A stretch of 64,000 nucleotides of DNA from positions 8,134,001 to 8,198,000 of the forward strand of contig CM040087.1 of the NCBI GenBank assembly GCA_022496805.1. Reading direction: 5' to 3'. Position numbers and translations under genes: made by a program. The notes under the pieces are model-generated. The model had not been told where the DNA came from, did no database searches, and was given only the letters and a program-made list of their open reading frames with translations. Every line of letters starts with the position of its first letter. Position 1 is the first letter of the stretch. Shown piece after piece: positions 11,560 through 23,535 of the stretch. Origin of the DNA: Pohlia nutans. Taxonomy: Eukaryota > Streptophyta > Bryopsida > Bryales > Mniaceae.

Positions 11560-12440
11560 AGAATTTAAATAACAAAAATCAGGGAGTAGCCAATGGCTGA
11601 ATCCAATACATGCCAAAAAAAGAAGAAGAAAAAACCCAGTGTCCCCATAAATCACTTTGTAAACTTCCTTAAAGACACTAGTTATAGGATCCAAAACCAC
11701 TACAACAATTCAAGAGCAAGCATACCAATGACATGCCAAAAATTGCCCGCAAGTAGATGGTGGTTTCGGGTGTTGTCATGAGTAGAAATGGGGAAACCTA
11801 TATGATGATATGGGGTCACAAAGAACTTTTCACTTTCAAAATTTGTGGTGATTTCAATATTTGCAGAAAAATCTTACGAAAATTCACATTCTTTGTGAAA
11901 ACATTCTTCTTACAAGGAAAAATTAAATTTCCAAATATAATTATACCGGAAACAGCACAAAACCTTAAGTGGCTGGTTATAGGACATTTGAACTTAGGAC
12001 CACAATGAGCAGTGGGCGGTTGAAGGTGCCTCTACCTTACTTGGCTATAAGAGCTGCTTGATCAGCCTCTTGCTCAAAATCCATAGAAACAGCAGTGCAG
12101 TACAATAAGTGTAATTCTACAGTTCCATATGTACAAATATGCATGTGATACTGCTTTTGATGAAATATGACACTTGAAAAAGAATGATGCTATCAATGGT
12201 AACTTACCCCACTCACAAACCAAGTCCCTTCAATCTGCTCATTCTGTCCTCAGGTAGCTTTGGTCCACCACTAATTCAAACTCACTATCTGTCCTGAAAA
12301 CAAAAACATCCAAATCCATGCATAAACTCAGTCTTGCTGAGAGCTATTTGGAACTATTTAATTTGTTCTAAAAAGAAACTGAGTTATTTTGGACCATTTA
12401 AGTCACAATCGACCACTTGTAAATAACCAAATGCCAAATT
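11560..12440. other. Intergenic, no gene seen
   Basis: Mixed-composition sequence with short ORFs only. No domain, repeat partner or RNA gene was recognised. Confidence 0.4.
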
Positions 12441-14061
12441 CCTACTAGTGATAGTATCATTCTTGTCCAAAGTCAATTCCCAAATCATGGATTGCAAATG
12501 CATAAAAAGAGTGACATTGCACATCACATGAATTGGTGTGAAACCCACTCACTAATAGTAAGTTATATATTATTCTTTCAGTGTGGACAAGCGGGAGCGT
12601 CCTGCGGCGAGAGCTTTCTGAACGAGAGACTCGCTGTAAGCAAGTTGCAGTCTGTGAGTCTGTCCAGGTCAGGAATCCAGAGATACAGAGCCGTAGGGTG
12701 CAGTCAGTCATGAGCCTCTCTCGCTCGCTCAGTCTGTGAAAGTTGGCAGCAAATGAACGGAGCTGCTGGTTCTGCAGGGACACCATCGCCATCATCGACC
12801 CATTCTCGATTTCTTCCTAGCTAGGGCTCACTAGCTAGTCTCCATCTGTGGACACCAAAGTCGACGGACCCACAAGTGTAGCTAACTGAGCTGCACTGCA
12901 TTGCGTGTGCTGGATGCCACCTCCATGTGAGAAAACTCGTAAGCAGGCATGACAATTGTGATCGAGTACAAAGTCGACACATCGTGGCTCCCTTCAATGC
13001 TTGTCAGAGCCAGCCAGACCGTAGTTACATTCAACTCATCAGCATTCTCAACAAGACAAGAATCATCATCGTCATCTGGATCTTTCGTTGCAGATGTATT
13101 AAGCGCTTACTGTATAAAACGATGGTCCAGGCCGGAAGCTCTCACTGCTGATCGGAATGAATAGTTAGATCTGCCAATAATTTCTCTTTGGCTTTGAGCT
13201 TTTGTCACATTTGATTCGAAGAGGAGCCGGTTTGCTAGGTGAGTCCACTCTCTGTCTGATTGCTTATTCTGTAACCTTACTTTACCCTAGTACTAAAACC
13301 GGGGTTAGAGCTATGGTGTTTGTTTTGAGTTTCAGTTATTGTAAGCTATCAGTTCGCAGAATCCCTTTCGAAGCGCGCCTCTTGAATGAGTTCGCATTTT
13401 CAAGGCTGGGCAATTTTGTTTGTGGCAGACTGAATTTCTACTGATGGATTGCTGTGTCATCGGTGTATGCAGTCCTAAGAACCAGCGCTTTACTCATTGG
13501 CAACGCAGTGGCTATGGAGGTGAGTCTTCTTTGTATTAGTACACTTTAATATTAATGCTTACTTGTAGCACTTTGTATTGATGCTTACATGTACACGACG
13601 GTTAATTATCATAGCAAGAAGATTCTCCTAGTTTCACTTACTGATCGGGTTATCATCGTACGCATTATGATTCTTAGAGCGAACCTACAAATATGGATTT
13701 TAGTAAAATTCATTTGTTTTTTTTTAGACCAAATCTTCTCGGACATGAATCATGAGGAGGTCTCCCATTGACCATACAAAGGCGGGCCTAGCTCCTTATG
13801 TGTCGTGGAGAATCCTCCCTTCTCCTTTTGTTCAGATAGAAGATAGTAACCATTATTGACAGAAAATATTTTCCTCATTACTGATGCGAGGGTTAAAGTT
13901 GCTCTTGGTAATTCGATCACTGAATAACTATTTTCTAATTCTTTTTGGGACCGTGTACAACATTTGCAGATGCTCTTGGAAGAACCGAATTGGTGGCCAT
14001 AATGGAGTAAGGTTTCTGTTTTGTTAAATTGTAGCATCGATCTGGTCGAAATCCAAGAATC
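12441..14061 (+). promoter_or_regulatory. GC-richer region upstream of XTH; possible 5' leader
   Basis: GC content rises relative to the flanks. Donor-like GGTGAGTCC (13237) and GAGGTGAGTC (13517) sites suggest untranslated leader exons or an unrecognised upstream transcript. No protein in either strand is recognisable. A minus-strand frame of 112 codons at 12457-12795 has no known features. The promoter position is not resolved. Confidence 0.3.
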
Positions 14062-17000
14062 ATGGCAGACCCAGTGGTAGCAATGCAGGAGGCGAAACCG
14101 AAGCCGGCGTGGAGGAAGAGGATCAAGGGAGGCGGCGTGATCCTGATATGCATAGTGTTGATCATCGTCATAGCGGTGGTGATTTCTGTGGCGACGAATA
14201 AGCATAAAAAAATTCCTCGGACAATGCTGGGTTTAACAAAGATTTTAGCATCACCTGGGCCCAGAACCACACTCGGGTCTCAAATCATGGAAAGAGGCTG
14301 GAGCTCATCCTTGACAGCGAATCTGGTATGCAATCTATCCCACTCCTCGCTCGCTATTAATTCGATGAACAATACTACAGTTAACACGTTATGCTTTTCA
14401 CTAGCTAGCTCTGACTCCATCCCATCCTCGTACCTAGAAGTTAGGTCTGTGCATCAGTGAATTTTTTTTTCCCAGGAGATAGTTTAGCATTTTTGCTACT
14501 TTTCCATGGCTTGAAGAGCAATTGATCCAGGCTCTTTTCATATGTATTAATATATAGGTAATATCAGGGTAATACACAGGTACTACTTAGGCAATACCTG
14601 GGTGATACCTAGGTTCAAAGAGGCTACAGATCTTGACACCATGTAGGGCTATTATTCCTTTTTTTTTCAAATTTTTTTGTGTCAATTAGCCAGCCCAAAT
14701 TTTATGTAACAATTTGGCTAAAATTAGCAACATAAAAAATCTCTGCTGTGCATAAGGTTGAGTCGTACAGGAGGCTATCCGTATTTTAACTGTATATGTA
14801 GAATTTTGAGATTTATAGAGCTCTAGAGTCTAGAATGATCATTGGGTGATCTTTACTGAAATATATATGAAATTCTCTAAAAAGTGTAGACCACTATAAG
14901 TGACAATCGAAAACCTTATGAGTCCAATCAGGTGAATGAATAGATGAGATGAGATCAGGTCGTAACGGTTATAGTAGATCCTCTTCCCTAATGTTCAAGA
15001 GCTTCTGTTTGTGCAGGTTCGGGATTTAAGTCAAACGATGCGTTTCTATTTGGAAGCATTAAGATGGATCTCAAGTTAGTTCCGGCAGACTCTGCAGGCA
15101 CCGTCACTGCATACTATGTAAGTCATATATAATCCTCTCATGTAGTTTTCATTGTCACATGCCGCAATATTTCAGTTGGAAAAGAAGGAGGGTTGTACCG
15201 GGAGGATCGTGGCAGTTAATGATAAAGTAAGAGTTTTAAAAATTGCAACCTTTAGCCCACTCCTTTTTTTCTCACATTAGTCTCTCTTATCACAGGATTT
15301 TCAGCCCTATGCTGAACCTCACGATCCTCCTAGTGCTAGAAACATAACCCTGTCCTCTTAGCCTCTGTGTTCTGTTAATCTCCACAATCGGATGGTACTG
15401 ATCCACTAGTAGAAATTTAGTCCTTTGTGTCGTTTGTGTTTGTGACTAGTCTTTTGTGACTGTAATGGTCCCTTGTGACTCAATTTAAGAAAAACTCAAA
15501 GTCCTAAGTGACTATTTCAGTCATAAAAGACAAGTCACAAAGGACCAAATTCATACTAGTGAATCTTTAGCCTGGAGGAGAGAATTATCTCTAACAACAG
15601 GGGCAGTACTGGTACGAAGTCTAGAGAATAGATTGTGTAAGCAGGTGATGGCCTGATATGGGTACCCCCTCCAAAAATAGTGTGATTTTCAAGAAATATT
15701 CTTTTGGTAAGAAAAAACGATTGGAAAATTACAAAAATTAGATGGTGTTATAAGCGCCATGGTTGCAATTATATACATGGTGTTAAAGAGGGAATTTCTA
15801 GCACACATAATATGAATTATCTAGACATAAGTCATACATAGTGAGACGTGTCTCACCGGTACCCATATTAGGGCATCACCCAAGCATCAAAGTTACATGA
15901 TCAGCTTTTTCGCTCAGAATTACTCAGTGTGATTTTGATGCTTTTGCGCTCACAGAAAAATATATGAAGTTGCTAGCTTGGCTGGTTTAATTAACAGGTC
16001 ATTTTCATGGTTTTTCTGCCAAGGTCTTCGTAACAAATTATCATATGCATAATTAATATTTATTATTCTTGCTATGACCTGGAACAGCTATCATCCTCCA
16101 CTTCAAACCACGACGAACTGGACTTTGAGTTTTTAGGAAACTCGTCAGGGCAGCCTTATATCTTGCAGACCAACGTGTTTGCCAATGGCACCGGAGAACG
16201 TGAGCAGCGCATCTTTCTGTGGTTTGACCCAACAACTGATTACCACACCTATGGTGTGCTTTGGAACCATCACCAGATCGTGTGCGTAGTACTCCTTCCA
16301 TCACCTCCTCATTTCTCATTTAATAATTTCCTCAAGGTACACTGGAATACATACTCTTAATTTGCGTCACTATAAACATGTATAAACATATATATGTAAG
16401 AGTAACCTTCATTTGGGAGATATTTAGAGGGCTCTGTGGTATCCAATTTTAAAGTCGGAGGTTGAAGACCACATTAGAAAACTCCATGTCTATTCAAAGA
16501 TTGGTGGTCATAGACATGTTCATTCAAAGATTAGTGACTGTAGACATTTACCTAAGTCATGTTCACACCACTTGCTAATCGAATGCCAAGAAAGTGTATA
16601 AATAGATGAGTTGTTGTTGAGAACTAGGTTTAAGATCAGGTACTTCCATATGATCTTAAAAAGTGGCACAATCTCTTTTCCATTGTCTCTTTTTCTTTTT
16701 GAAAAGAGACGATGGGATTAAAAACAAAGAGAATATTTGCAACTCAGTGGGCTCCTGAGGATGTGGAACAGTCTTGTGGAGTAGATTGAACTCTGGCCAA
16801 AAACATGCACTAATAGAAAAAGGTGGCACTGTCAAGGGAGATGCCAAGGCAAGTAGTGCCCAATTCCACGCATGCATAGTGATTTTACCTCGGCATCTCC
16901 CTGGGGAGCTCCACCTTTTCAACTAGTGATGGGTCAAATAAGGTTGTTATATGGACACCAAGGTTTGAGACTGTACACACAACATCAACATTAGAACTCA

Positions 17001-17638
17001 TGTCCGTTTTAGGTCAATTACCAAAAAATCTTTGAACCTTTATAACTAATGTCTAAATACAACATGTTTAGTTGCATCAGAATCTCGATCCTCGTAATTA
17101 TTACAAGAATTGGCCAGTTTAATGATAAGAAATACGCACAATTTTTTAAATGTCCAAATTACCTTCATATCAAGTAATGTGAGAATGTGTTTTTTTTTAT
17201 GGATGCAGGTTCTTGGTGAATGACTTGCCCATCCGAGTTTTCACGAACAACGAGGCCATGGGGATGGCGTATCCAAACCAACAGCCCATGAACATCTTCT
17301 CCAGTCTTTGGAATGGGGACAAATGGGCAACCCAAGGTGGCCGCGTGAAGATTGATTGGACGCACGCGCCTTTCATCGCCTCGTACCAAAATTACCACCT
17401 CGATGCGTGCGTCGCCATGGATGCAACGACGGCATGTGCCACGCCCTTTGCCAACCAATGGTGGGATCAGCAGGAGTACCAAGCTCTGTCGCTTGCCCAG
17501 CAGGAAAAGCTCAAGTGGGTTGAAGACAATTACATGGTGTACAACTACTGCACTGACATAAAACGCAACCCAACCGTTCCTTTTGAGTGCACCAAAAACT
17601 CAGTGGGCTTCCTAGGGCTCGGCAGTGCTGTACCCTAA
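14062..17638 (+). CDS. Xyloglucan endotransglucosylase/hydrolase, four exons, frame break in exon 1
   Basis: GH16 XTH, which cuts and rejoins xyloglucan chains in the wall. Exons are 14062-14325, 15017-15117, 16088-16281 and 17209-17638, with GT-AG junctions. The catalytic motif [10 protein letters not shown] spans the nucleophile Glu, middle Asp and acid/base Glu. It is followed by the typical N-glycosylation site NGT, then [14 protein letters not shown] and a C-terminal Cys-containing XTH_C region. Exon lengths sum to 989 nt. The N-terminal membrane segment (about residues 24-46, after a basic KPAWRKRIK stretch) and the catalytic domain are in different frames. One base too few in the A7 run 14206-14212 explains this: A8 would give a 329-residue protein. 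A hydrophobic anchor-like segment preceded by about 23 residues is longer than a usual XTH signal peptide. Introns 2 and 3 hold small MITEs. It is either a very young pseudogene or an assembly error. Confidence 0.88.
15404..15561. mobile_element. CACTA-ended MITE in XTH intron 2
   Basis: Begins CACTAGTAGAAATTTAGTCC and ends with the inverted counterpart (GGACCAAATTCATACTAGTG), with GACTAGTC and CTTTGTGACT repeats inside that let it fold. 158 bp, non-coding. Clear 3 bp target duplications are not evident. Confidence 0.65.
15644..15880. mobile_element. TIR element in XTH intron 2
   Basis: 237 bp bounded by GGTGATGGCCTGATATGGGT and the inverted ACCCATATTAGGGCATCACC. Related sequence occurs at about 26620-26845 and 32570-32805. 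AAGCA lies just outside the left end and one base outside the right end, a possible 5 bp target duplication. No ORF. Confidence 0.6.
16808..16928. mobile_element. Mini-CACTA MITE in XTH intron 3
   Basis: 121 bp element starting CACTAATAGAAAAAGGTGG and ending CCACCTTTTCAACTAGTG, flanked by ATG on both sides (16805-16807 and 16929-16931). CACTA termini with a 3 bp duplication fit the CACTA (EnSpm) superfamily. It shares its core with 9532-9657. Confidence 0.75.
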
Positions 17639-17826
17639 ACCAAAATTGGTCATCTATTATATATAATGCACACACCAACGCGAGGACGGTTTCATTGCTG
17701 GAACTGTCGTGCCCGAGTCAACCTAGTAAGTTTACTAATGCTGCAGAACATGGGCATCGCATGGGATTATTACAGTCGGATTGACTCTGGATATTAAATT
17801 GTTTTTGGTATGTAAAGCTCCCTGCC

Positions 17827-18858
17827 ATTGCTTATGCAGAAGCCACAGTAAAAGTTACTGTCGACTGTAAAATTGCCTGAGGATGAGTGCCGCAGAAACC
17901 TAGAACCAATTGTAGGCCTTAGTGCAGATGATTCTCTTGGGAATACACGGTTTTTGTCAAAGCTCCTCAGTTGCGGATTTAGGGACAGGCTTAATTAGCT
18001 GAATATTGAGCGAACTAGACATTTATCGAGACCATTACACTGGTCCCGAGTACAGAATACAATATCACGTCGTGCATCATACTGATTTTTGCAATCAATA
18101 AATCTGTTCACAAAAGTCTTCAGCTCCTTGGGTTAGGCATGTCAATACGTACACTCTGACCTTGTTATTAGCACACTCCAATATCACATTCCAGAATAAT
18201 TGCTATTGCGTAGACATGTAATTGGACTCTTCCCACATGTCAAGTTCTGAACTCATGTCCTGTACATTGATTACCAAAGATGTGATATAAAAGAGTTATG
18301 TGTTTAATCACTTTGGGACAAGTGATGTGTATTCAATGATGTGTATGTATGACTACAAAATAAAAAGGCCTAGGTATATGCAAACCTTCTTAAGAGGGAT
18401 TCTCCCCTGGCTACTATACATTTATATGTATCCCTAAAACCTTTTTTTACTCTTATATGTGTCCCATAAAACCCTAATTTTTTACATTACATAGAAAAAG
18501 TCAGAAAAACCATCACAAAATGTTGGAGGGTATAAATTCATTTATGTACAGTTTCATGCTATAACAAGCAACTCAAGTGTTGTAAGAAACATAGGATCAT
18601 GAAACTGAAGGTGCAGAGTGAGAACAAGCGGCTAGTCGCGTGGTCTCTACCGTAGTATTTATCCTAAATTTACTTTTACACTTTGTTTGTGTTGTTTAGC
18701 CATGTAACTCCTTGAAAACGAAGCGTTTCCGTAGTCTCTTCCTCGGTAGGGCAGAGACGATATAGAACAAGAAGACATACACGAATTTCTCACAAGTTGT
18801 TCATCCATATGAAAGCAATGTCTCATTGAGTGCATAACATATACTAGCAAACACTCTC
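17827..18858 (+). repeat. XTH 3'-flank duplication, copy 1
   Basis: Direct copy of 31266-32170 beginning ATTGCTTATGCAGAAGCCAC, starting about 190 bp after the XTH stop. It differs by small indels and by about 120 bp present only here near 18630-18760. No coding sequence is recognised. Confidence 0.8.
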
Positions 18859-18904
18859 TTGCAATGCAACAACAACAGAGGAAAGCACAAGAATTGCATT
18901 AAGA

Positions 18905-19085
18905 ATGTGGGAAGCAATTGGGAACATAAAGGTAACATGATGGAAACCTTTGGGGAACAAAATGGTAACTATGGAGAACTATTTGGAAACATAAAAGGAA
19001 CTTGGAAGCATTAGGGAACATGATGGAAACCTTTGGAGAACATATGGGAATTGTGGAGAACAATTTGAGAACATGATGATATTTT
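18905..19085 (+). repeat. Imperfect tandem repeat (GGAACAT/GGAAACCTTTGG words)
   Basis: Two imperfect ~80 bp units, each containing AACATGATGGAAACCTTTGG, embedded in a purine-rich stretch of GGAACAT and GGAGAAC words. ORFs here are repetitive and not considered genes. Confidence 0.6.
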
Positions 19086-19411
19086 TGAATGAAAAGCATG
19101 AATGTAAAGTTTGAATGATTTTGTGACATGATATTGTGGCAGATACCAAGCAAGGTAGTGACATGGTATTGAGACACTTTACTTAACTCTTAAAGGGCTG
19201 ATGGAGATAGTAGATACATTGGCATATATTTGACATTTGTTGTAACTAGAAAGTTGCAAATTGAGACCCCAAGATAGATAGATAGAAACACCGGGTACTT
19301 CCAAAAGAGGCCGGTGTGAATAAAGTGTCCGTTCGTAATGCCAATAACCTTATGCTCATCGAACAAAGGGTTATTGAGACAAAACTACTCACCCCTCTCA
19401 GGATTGGACCC

Positions 19412-19924
19412 CGGGTATGCAACTTCCATATTATATAGCCCTAATTATAATCACTTATAATGCGTTTTAATCCAATCTTAAGGGATATAATTTGTTTTAA
19501 TGTAGAATAATCTTGTAACCCTTTTAACAAGGAATCCAAAAACATACTTATGTACATGAAACAAATATTTTTGAAGACAATACTAGCATTAAAAACCTAA
19601 TTATATGAGTTTTTTTAATACATGTACCATAGGCCGAGCTAGGCAACTTTTGGGGCTTTCTAATAAAAAATTAATTTTAACTGAACCCAAATTCTTTGAT
19701 GCATTTTTAGAAACTATGCATAAGTGTTTCAATTCTTCATATATATTGTGAGTTTTTTTCTAAAATGTATGTTATTCAACATTTTCTACATTTAATTTTC
19801 TTTTAATTTGGTCTTCACCTAGCTTTTTGGTCTTTTTAATTTGATATAATTTTAACAAAAGCCGTCCCTTTGAGTTGTTTTAATGCCGATGACCCCTGTA
19901 TATAATACAAGAGTTGCATACCCG
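19412..19924. mobile_element. Element K, copy 1 (TIR GGGTATGCAACT)
   Basis: About 513 bp with terminal inverted repeats beginning GGGTATGCAACTTCCATATT at the left and GGGTATGCAACTCTTGTATT (reversed) at the right. An inverted second copy lies at 28839-29766. No ORF. The superfamily is not determined because target duplications are unclear. Confidence 0.65.
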
Positions 19925-19929
19925 GGCCT

Positions 19930-22885
19930 AAGATTTGGTATACATATACATGGACAAGATAGGTACAAGATCTTACGGTTACATATTTGAAAATACGTTA
20001 GAAGTTGAAAATTTGCACCTTGGATTGAAAGAGGGCAGTTTTGAGGGTTTTTGGCAGTTTTGAGGCCATTCTCCTTTACGGGTTAATCAGTGTCCCATGG
20101 AAAATTGTGTCCAATTTACCATAGAAAATGTACTGTAGAAACATAAATAGTGTCAAGGTTTTTTGTAAGCAGCCAAAGGAATTAACTTTGGAAACAATGC
20201 AAAGTATGTAGGAGATTGGACCAATCAAAGTCATTTGGATTTATCTTGAGTTAGTTATAAATTGTAGGAGTGGAATCCATAGGTGTACCTAAAACCAATC
20301 ACTTTAACACATTATTAATGGATTAAAGGGTGATTGCAAGCTATGGTTTACCAAATGGGGAGTGCAGCTTGTGCAGCTAAGGGCTGTGCAGCTCATGCAC
20401 TAGCGTTGTAATGCGCACCTGTCAACTTTCAATTAAAACAAAAATTTCACCATCCCAAATAGGGTTTATGCTAATACTTTCACTTTAACAATTTTTAAGT
20501 TAATTTCAAGACTTTGTGCTTTACTCCACAGCCTTTTTTGTTTTTTACCAAGTAGGAGTAATTAGAGCCTTTTTACATAACATCCGTAGCTAGGTTTTAT
20601 GAAAAATGCATTTCATATCCCACCTCTGAAATTGGATCATTATTTCATTTTCAAAAAAAAATTCAAAAAAAAAGTTTAACTGCACGAAAATCTTTAAAAA
20701 CAAAAACATCATGAAACAATTAATTAAAAAATAAGTAAGCGTGATACCAAAAAAATAAATATGGTAGCTTTGTACATACTTGTGTTATGTTCCTATAAAT
20801 TTGTGAAGTTAAAATTTGACCCCCTTCTAGCATTTCCCATAAAATAGGTGCACTTTTGACAAGCGACACGCTACCAAATCCAAGTAGAAATGCTTAATTT
20901 GGATAGAAAGATTGAAATTTTGCAAACTTTTTTGTAGTAGGCATCTAAACTTTGGAATTCTATAAACAATGCAATTTGTTTCGTCACAAAATTCCATCCC
21001 AATATTTATTGGTGATTTTCCAAAGATTGAAAAAGTGCAGCAATGCTTACACTGCAACAAAAAATGTGGGCGACTGTAGCTTGCAATCACCCTAAAACTC
21101 AAAAGTATAAGCTATCATGTACCTCTTACGTAAATGCCTTCGCTGTGCCCTTTTTGATCGTGGTTGGTTTTTGAGCATCTTACTTTAAATCCCCATCTTC
21201 ATGCTTGAATGAAAAATACAAGCAAATTTTTGAGCTAGAGGGTATGAGAACCTTGAGTTTACATGTCTCTTGGTTACCCTATTATTGTGCCACTTAGTTA
21301 CTGGACTACTCTAGGCCTTCACATATGAGGCTGATGCGAGGCGTATCAGCCTCATGTCCGCCTTGTATCCGCCTCTCCGCAAGCGGCGGGAAAATGCATT
21401 GCTAACGTCCGCCGGCCTTTGCTAAGTTGAGCGGCAGTCTGCCCTAATGCTCCACCAGCCTGCCTACACACCAAAACAAAAAGTGACCCACCAAAAGGTG
21501 GAGGCGACTAGGCGAGTAGCTGACCAAACTAGTGGAGGTGCAATCAACCGCGAAAGGCCGCTCTGACCTGGCAGTTGCGGCAGGTTATTTCGGGCAGGCC
21601 GGTCGACGCTGACGATTGGAGGCGAACGCCATGTGAAGGGCCATCTGTCATTAGGTTTTTGGTTATCTCGATTCTTGGTTACTTGGCTACTATTGTTGAC
21701 AAGGCTCTTGCTTTGAAATGAGACCTTTGTTGTACTGTACATATACTACTATTTCTCGCCGGGTAGGAAACTGCCCTAGTTCTTGATGTATTTTTCAAAT
21801 GATAATGCATTGTTAGGTTTTAAAAAGGAAAATAGAAAATACAAGCAAATTATTTGCCCATTAAAGGATCAAACTCATTATATGCTTTGCCATTGTGATT
21901 AATGTGGGTCGTGCTTCAGACTGAACACTCACTGAAAATAACAGTCCTCAATTCCTCATTTTCAGATGAAGGTACACATGCATAGCATTCCAAGATATGA
22001 GCCTGATTACTTTATGCTCTGCAACCTTGATACAGATGGATCATTCTTTGAAGTTAAATGATTTGCTGCATAGCTATATAGCTGGGTGACTGAAACGAGC
22101 AAATCCTTGCCAAAATTGATAAAATGTGTACACTCCAGGAACATTTTCTGCAGTAGCCTAGGAGCATGATTAAGCATCCAGGCTATATGCAAAAGTGACC
22201 CTATCTAGTGCTAGTCAAGAGTTGAAACCTGAAATTGTTTGCATGTACTAAATTGAGATGCTTTTGCATGGAGAGTTGCTTTAATATGCACCTGCCTTAG
22301 TTTTTACAGAATCCTCATATCCCAAAGACGAGCCAAGTGGAAACTATTTTCAAAACATGAAGTTCTTTCCTGATGCACGAGAATCATGTTGCCTTGCTGC
22401 AAAATCCTCACATGACAATCATGCAGGAACTCATGCAAACCACCGTAGCTTTTGTTGTTTTTCGGAACAAACATGCCAACAAGTTTCAAGTACTGTACAA
22501 TAGTGACCACTTGCTCTGCCACCTTGATGCCACCATGTGTCATACTTTCACTAAGTGTACCGTAGCTGCCTGGCCAGTTTGGCAAAAATTTGATCATTTT
22601 TAAAAGCGTTAAAATTTATGGAAATCTCTATCTTTTGATATTTGTACTAAAAATAACGAGAATTGAACTGAAAGTAGGTTTACAAGAATCAAAATCTTTA
22701 AGATTAATTACCCGGCACTCAAGTGCCAAACAGACCGTGCAGCTATGGTGTTGGAATCCCATGTTCAGCCAGTGAGAGAGAGAGCGCGCGCATAATGGCT
22801 TTTTGGGCTATAATAGCTAAGGTGATCCTACATAATATACCATTCATACCAGGGACCTTTGGGGACGTTATTGGAAGCAAGGAGC
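19930..22885. other. Intergenic with degenerate fragments
   Basis: No intact gene is seen. A minus-strand stretch (22192-22007) containing 'LLQKMFLECTHFINFGKDLL' has a diverged counterpart on the + strand near 30620-30700 ('LLQKMFLESTQFVAFGNDLL'). Both may be relics of one unknown coding sequence. A short (GA)n(GC)n run lies at 22776-22790. Confidence 0.35.
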
Positions 22886-23535
22886 TAAGTTAATCTCTTT
22901 TTTTCTTTACTCCTACAGTTGAGCCCTCTACAGAGCTTTTCCAGAACAAAGTCACGTCAAACGGAAGAAGTTTGGCGAGAACGGGAGCTACTTGACGGGA
23001 CATGCGATGATAGTGTGAGCTGCCAAAAGAAACCGGACCCATCCGGACCTGGGCGGCAGCAAAGATGCTAGGAATGGGACTCACCAGGTGCCACGGATGT
23101 GGACTTGGTTGCCGGTGTTTGTTGTCGTTTGATCTGGGCGTCCGCATGGGCCTCCTACAAATACCTGCACTCCAGTGATCTCTCCCACACTTCCTTCAGC
23201 ACTTGACGGTGAAGATACAAGCGGTGGTCACCCTGTTGAAGGTGAGCTGCTACTTGTTCCTGCCAACACTGAGGTGTGCCTTGCACCTACATTACCTTCT
23301 TGCTGATTACATATCCCCGAGAATTGATTCGTGAGGAGGTGAGTGTTGCGATATTTCTGTACATGATCTTCATTTGTTATTCATCTTGAATGTCTAAGGT
23401 TGGCCATATTCTGAGCTTCCTGATGTCTGACATATCTGCGCCATTGCTTCCTCACAGAACCTGTGTTCACAAGCTACCGAATCGTAACAAAGCACGAACA
23501 ACCAGTTTGCTGAGTGTCTTGCAATTGGAGAAGGG
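22886..23535 (+). promoter_or_regulatory. Probable promoter and leader of the MACPF gene
   Basis: A GC-richer 650 bp stretch directly upstream of the MACPF start. ACAAATACC at about 23155 could serve as a TATA-like box, and GAGGTGAGTG near 23337 as a leader-intron donor. These are weak inferences from position and composition. Confidence 0.3.

Noticed and set aside
12457..12795. 112-codon minus-strand ORF in a GC-richer region
   Set aside because: No recognisable domain. GC-richer DNA keeps chance frames open longer, and no splice partners or matching exons are seen.
18899..19177. 92-codon minus-strand ORF rich in Phe, Pro, Cys and Ser
   Set aside because: It translates an imperfect tandem repeat. 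The periodic protein pattern is explained by the DNA repeat.
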